Source: Betaproteobacteria bacterium UBA6910 | GTDB lineage: Bacteria; Pseudomonadota; Gammaproteobacteria; Burkholderiales; UBA6910 | Direction: 5' to 3' | Length of the DNA stretch: 6,685 nt | Assembly: GCA_002451065.1 (NCBI GenBank) | Contig: DKBC01000122.1 | Coordinates: forward strand, 1 to 6,685 | Part shown: positions 5,977 to 6,685 of the stretch, piece by piece | Position numbering within the stretch: the stretch's first letter is position 1 | Layout: every line of letters starts with the position of its first letter | Program-made: the position numbers and the translations under genes | Notes under the pieces: model-generated | Databases searched by the model: none | Told to the model about the DNA's origin: nothing | What the model saw: the letters and a program-made list of their open reading frames with translations, nothing else

Positions 5977-6685
5977 TCAGGTCTCCTGGGCCGGCCGTAT
6001 GGTCGGGCTAGGACTCGGCTTGTCCGCCGGGGGCGGCGAAGCCGGGGGCTGCGCCGGCTTCGGCGGCCGTGGCGGCCGCCCGTCCATGATGTCGTTGATC
6101 TGATCGGCGTCGATGGTTTCCCACTCCAGCAGTGCCTTGGCCATGGTTTCCACCTTGTCCCGGTTTTCCTCGATGAGGCGCCGGGCCAGCGCGTACTGCT
6201 GATCGATGATGCGCCGGATCTCGGCATCCACCTTCTGCATGGTGGACTCGGACACGTTCTTGTGGACCGTCACGGAGCGCCCGAGGAACACCTCACCCTC
6301 GTTCTCGCCGTAGACCATGGTGCCGAGTTCCTCGCTCATGCCCCACTGGGTCACCATGCGCCGCGCCATCTCGGTCGCGCGCTCGAAGTCGTTGGAGGCG
6401 CCGGTGGTCATCTGTCCCATGAACACCTCCTCGGCGATGCGGCCGCCAAACAGCACCGCGATGTTCTGCAGCAGGTGCTCCTTGTCCATGCTGTAGCGGT
6501 CCTGCTCCGGCAACTGCATGGTCACCCCCAAGGCGCGGCCACGGGGGATGATGGTAACCTTGTGCACCGGGTCGGTCTTGGGCAGGCACTTGGCCACAAC
6601 CGCATGCCCGGACTCATGGTACGCGGTGTTGCGGCGCTCCTCCTCCGGCATCACGATGGAACGGCGCTCCGCGCCCATGATGATC
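5977..6685 (-). CDS. ftsH: ATP-dependent zinc metalloprotease FtsH (partial, C-terminal protease domain)
   Basis: FtsH is a membrane-anchored AAA+ protease that degrades misfolded membrane proteins and regulatory substrates such as LpxC and sigma32 in E. coli. The window holds its last 235 codons, from the end of the AAA+ module (IIMGAERRS) onwards. The M41 zinc-protease motif HESGH is at residues 21-25, counted from the first visible methionine. The conserved third zinc ligand, an aspartate, is in GASND (D97). The segment DPVHKVTIIPRGRALGVT and the helical part up to ETIDADQINDIMDGRP also match E. coli FtsH well. The tail after residue 200 is proline-rich (RPPRPPKPAQPPASPPP) and ends TIRPAQET, unlike the E. 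coli tail. The N-terminal membrane spans, Walker motifs and start lie outside the window. A strong terminator follows the stop codon, so it is probably the last gene of its transcript. Confidence 0.97.
   Translation of the reverse strand, partial: IIMGAERRSIVMPEEERRNTAYHESGHAVVAKCLPKTDPVHKVTIIPRGRALGVTMQLPEQDRYSMDKEHLLQNIAVLFGGRIAEEVFMGQMTTGASNDFERATEMARRMVTQWGMSEELGTMVYGENEGEVFLGRSVTVHKNVSESTMQKVDAEIRRIIDQQYALARRLIEENRDKVETMAKALLEWETIDADQINDIMDGRPPRPPKPAQPPASPPPADKPSPSPTIRPAQET

Noticed and set aside
5036..6103. 355-codon plus-strand ORF antisense to folP and the end of ftsH
   Set aside because: It runs through the ftsH terminator and the ends of three genes and shows only composition-driven residues; this is a GC shadow.
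5148..6227. 359-codon minus-strand ORF spanning folP and ftsH out of frame
   Set aside because: It crosses the terminator and both real reading frames, is very arginine, glycine and proline rich, and shows no family motif.

Overview
The window looks like chromosomal DNA from a GC-rich proteobacterium, most likely beta- or gammaproteobacterial. This rests on the gene order ftsH-folP-glmM followed by pstS-pstC-pstA-pstB and on protein motifs close to the E. coli families. It is inferred from gene content; no marker fixes the genus. All confident genes lie on the minus strand, so transcription runs from high to low coordinates. Both outer genes are cut by the window ends.

Region 1 (6685 to about 5923) holds the C-terminal protease part of ftsH, closed by a textbook Rho-independent terminator at 5923-5957. 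Region 2 (5917-3729) is the folP-glmM pair, with 5 bases between the two genes: dihydropteroate synthase for folate, and phosphoglucosamine mutase for UDP-GlcNAc and cell wall precursors. The folP start codon lies only 5 bases beyond the U-tract of the ftsH terminator, and no Shine-Dalgarno fits between them.

Region 3 (3728-3320) is about 410 bases without a recognisable gene. It holds a doubtful 65-codon ORF with a good ribosome binding site, an opposing start resembling a response-regulator N-terminus, and the probable pstS promoter with a 14-bp tandem repeat. Region 4 (3319-1) is the high-affinity phosphate ABC transporter. PstS is the periplasmic binding protein, PstC and PstA the membrane permeases, and PstB the ATPase (only its first 99 codons are present). 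pstC, pstA and pstB are tightly packed and probably translationally coupled. A strong hairpin with a U-rich tail separates pstS from pstCAB and probably makes the binding protein more abundant than the membrane complex. phoU and the phoB/phoR regulators are not in the window.

The genes are ordinary housekeeping and phosphate-uptake genes. I see no mobile element, CRISPR array, tRNA, rRNA or clearly new system. The points worth a second look are the two terminator-like structures, the pstS promoter repeat and the unexplained glmM-pstS gap. Several very long ORFs in other frames, including one antisense to all of glmM, look like shadows of GC-rich codon use.
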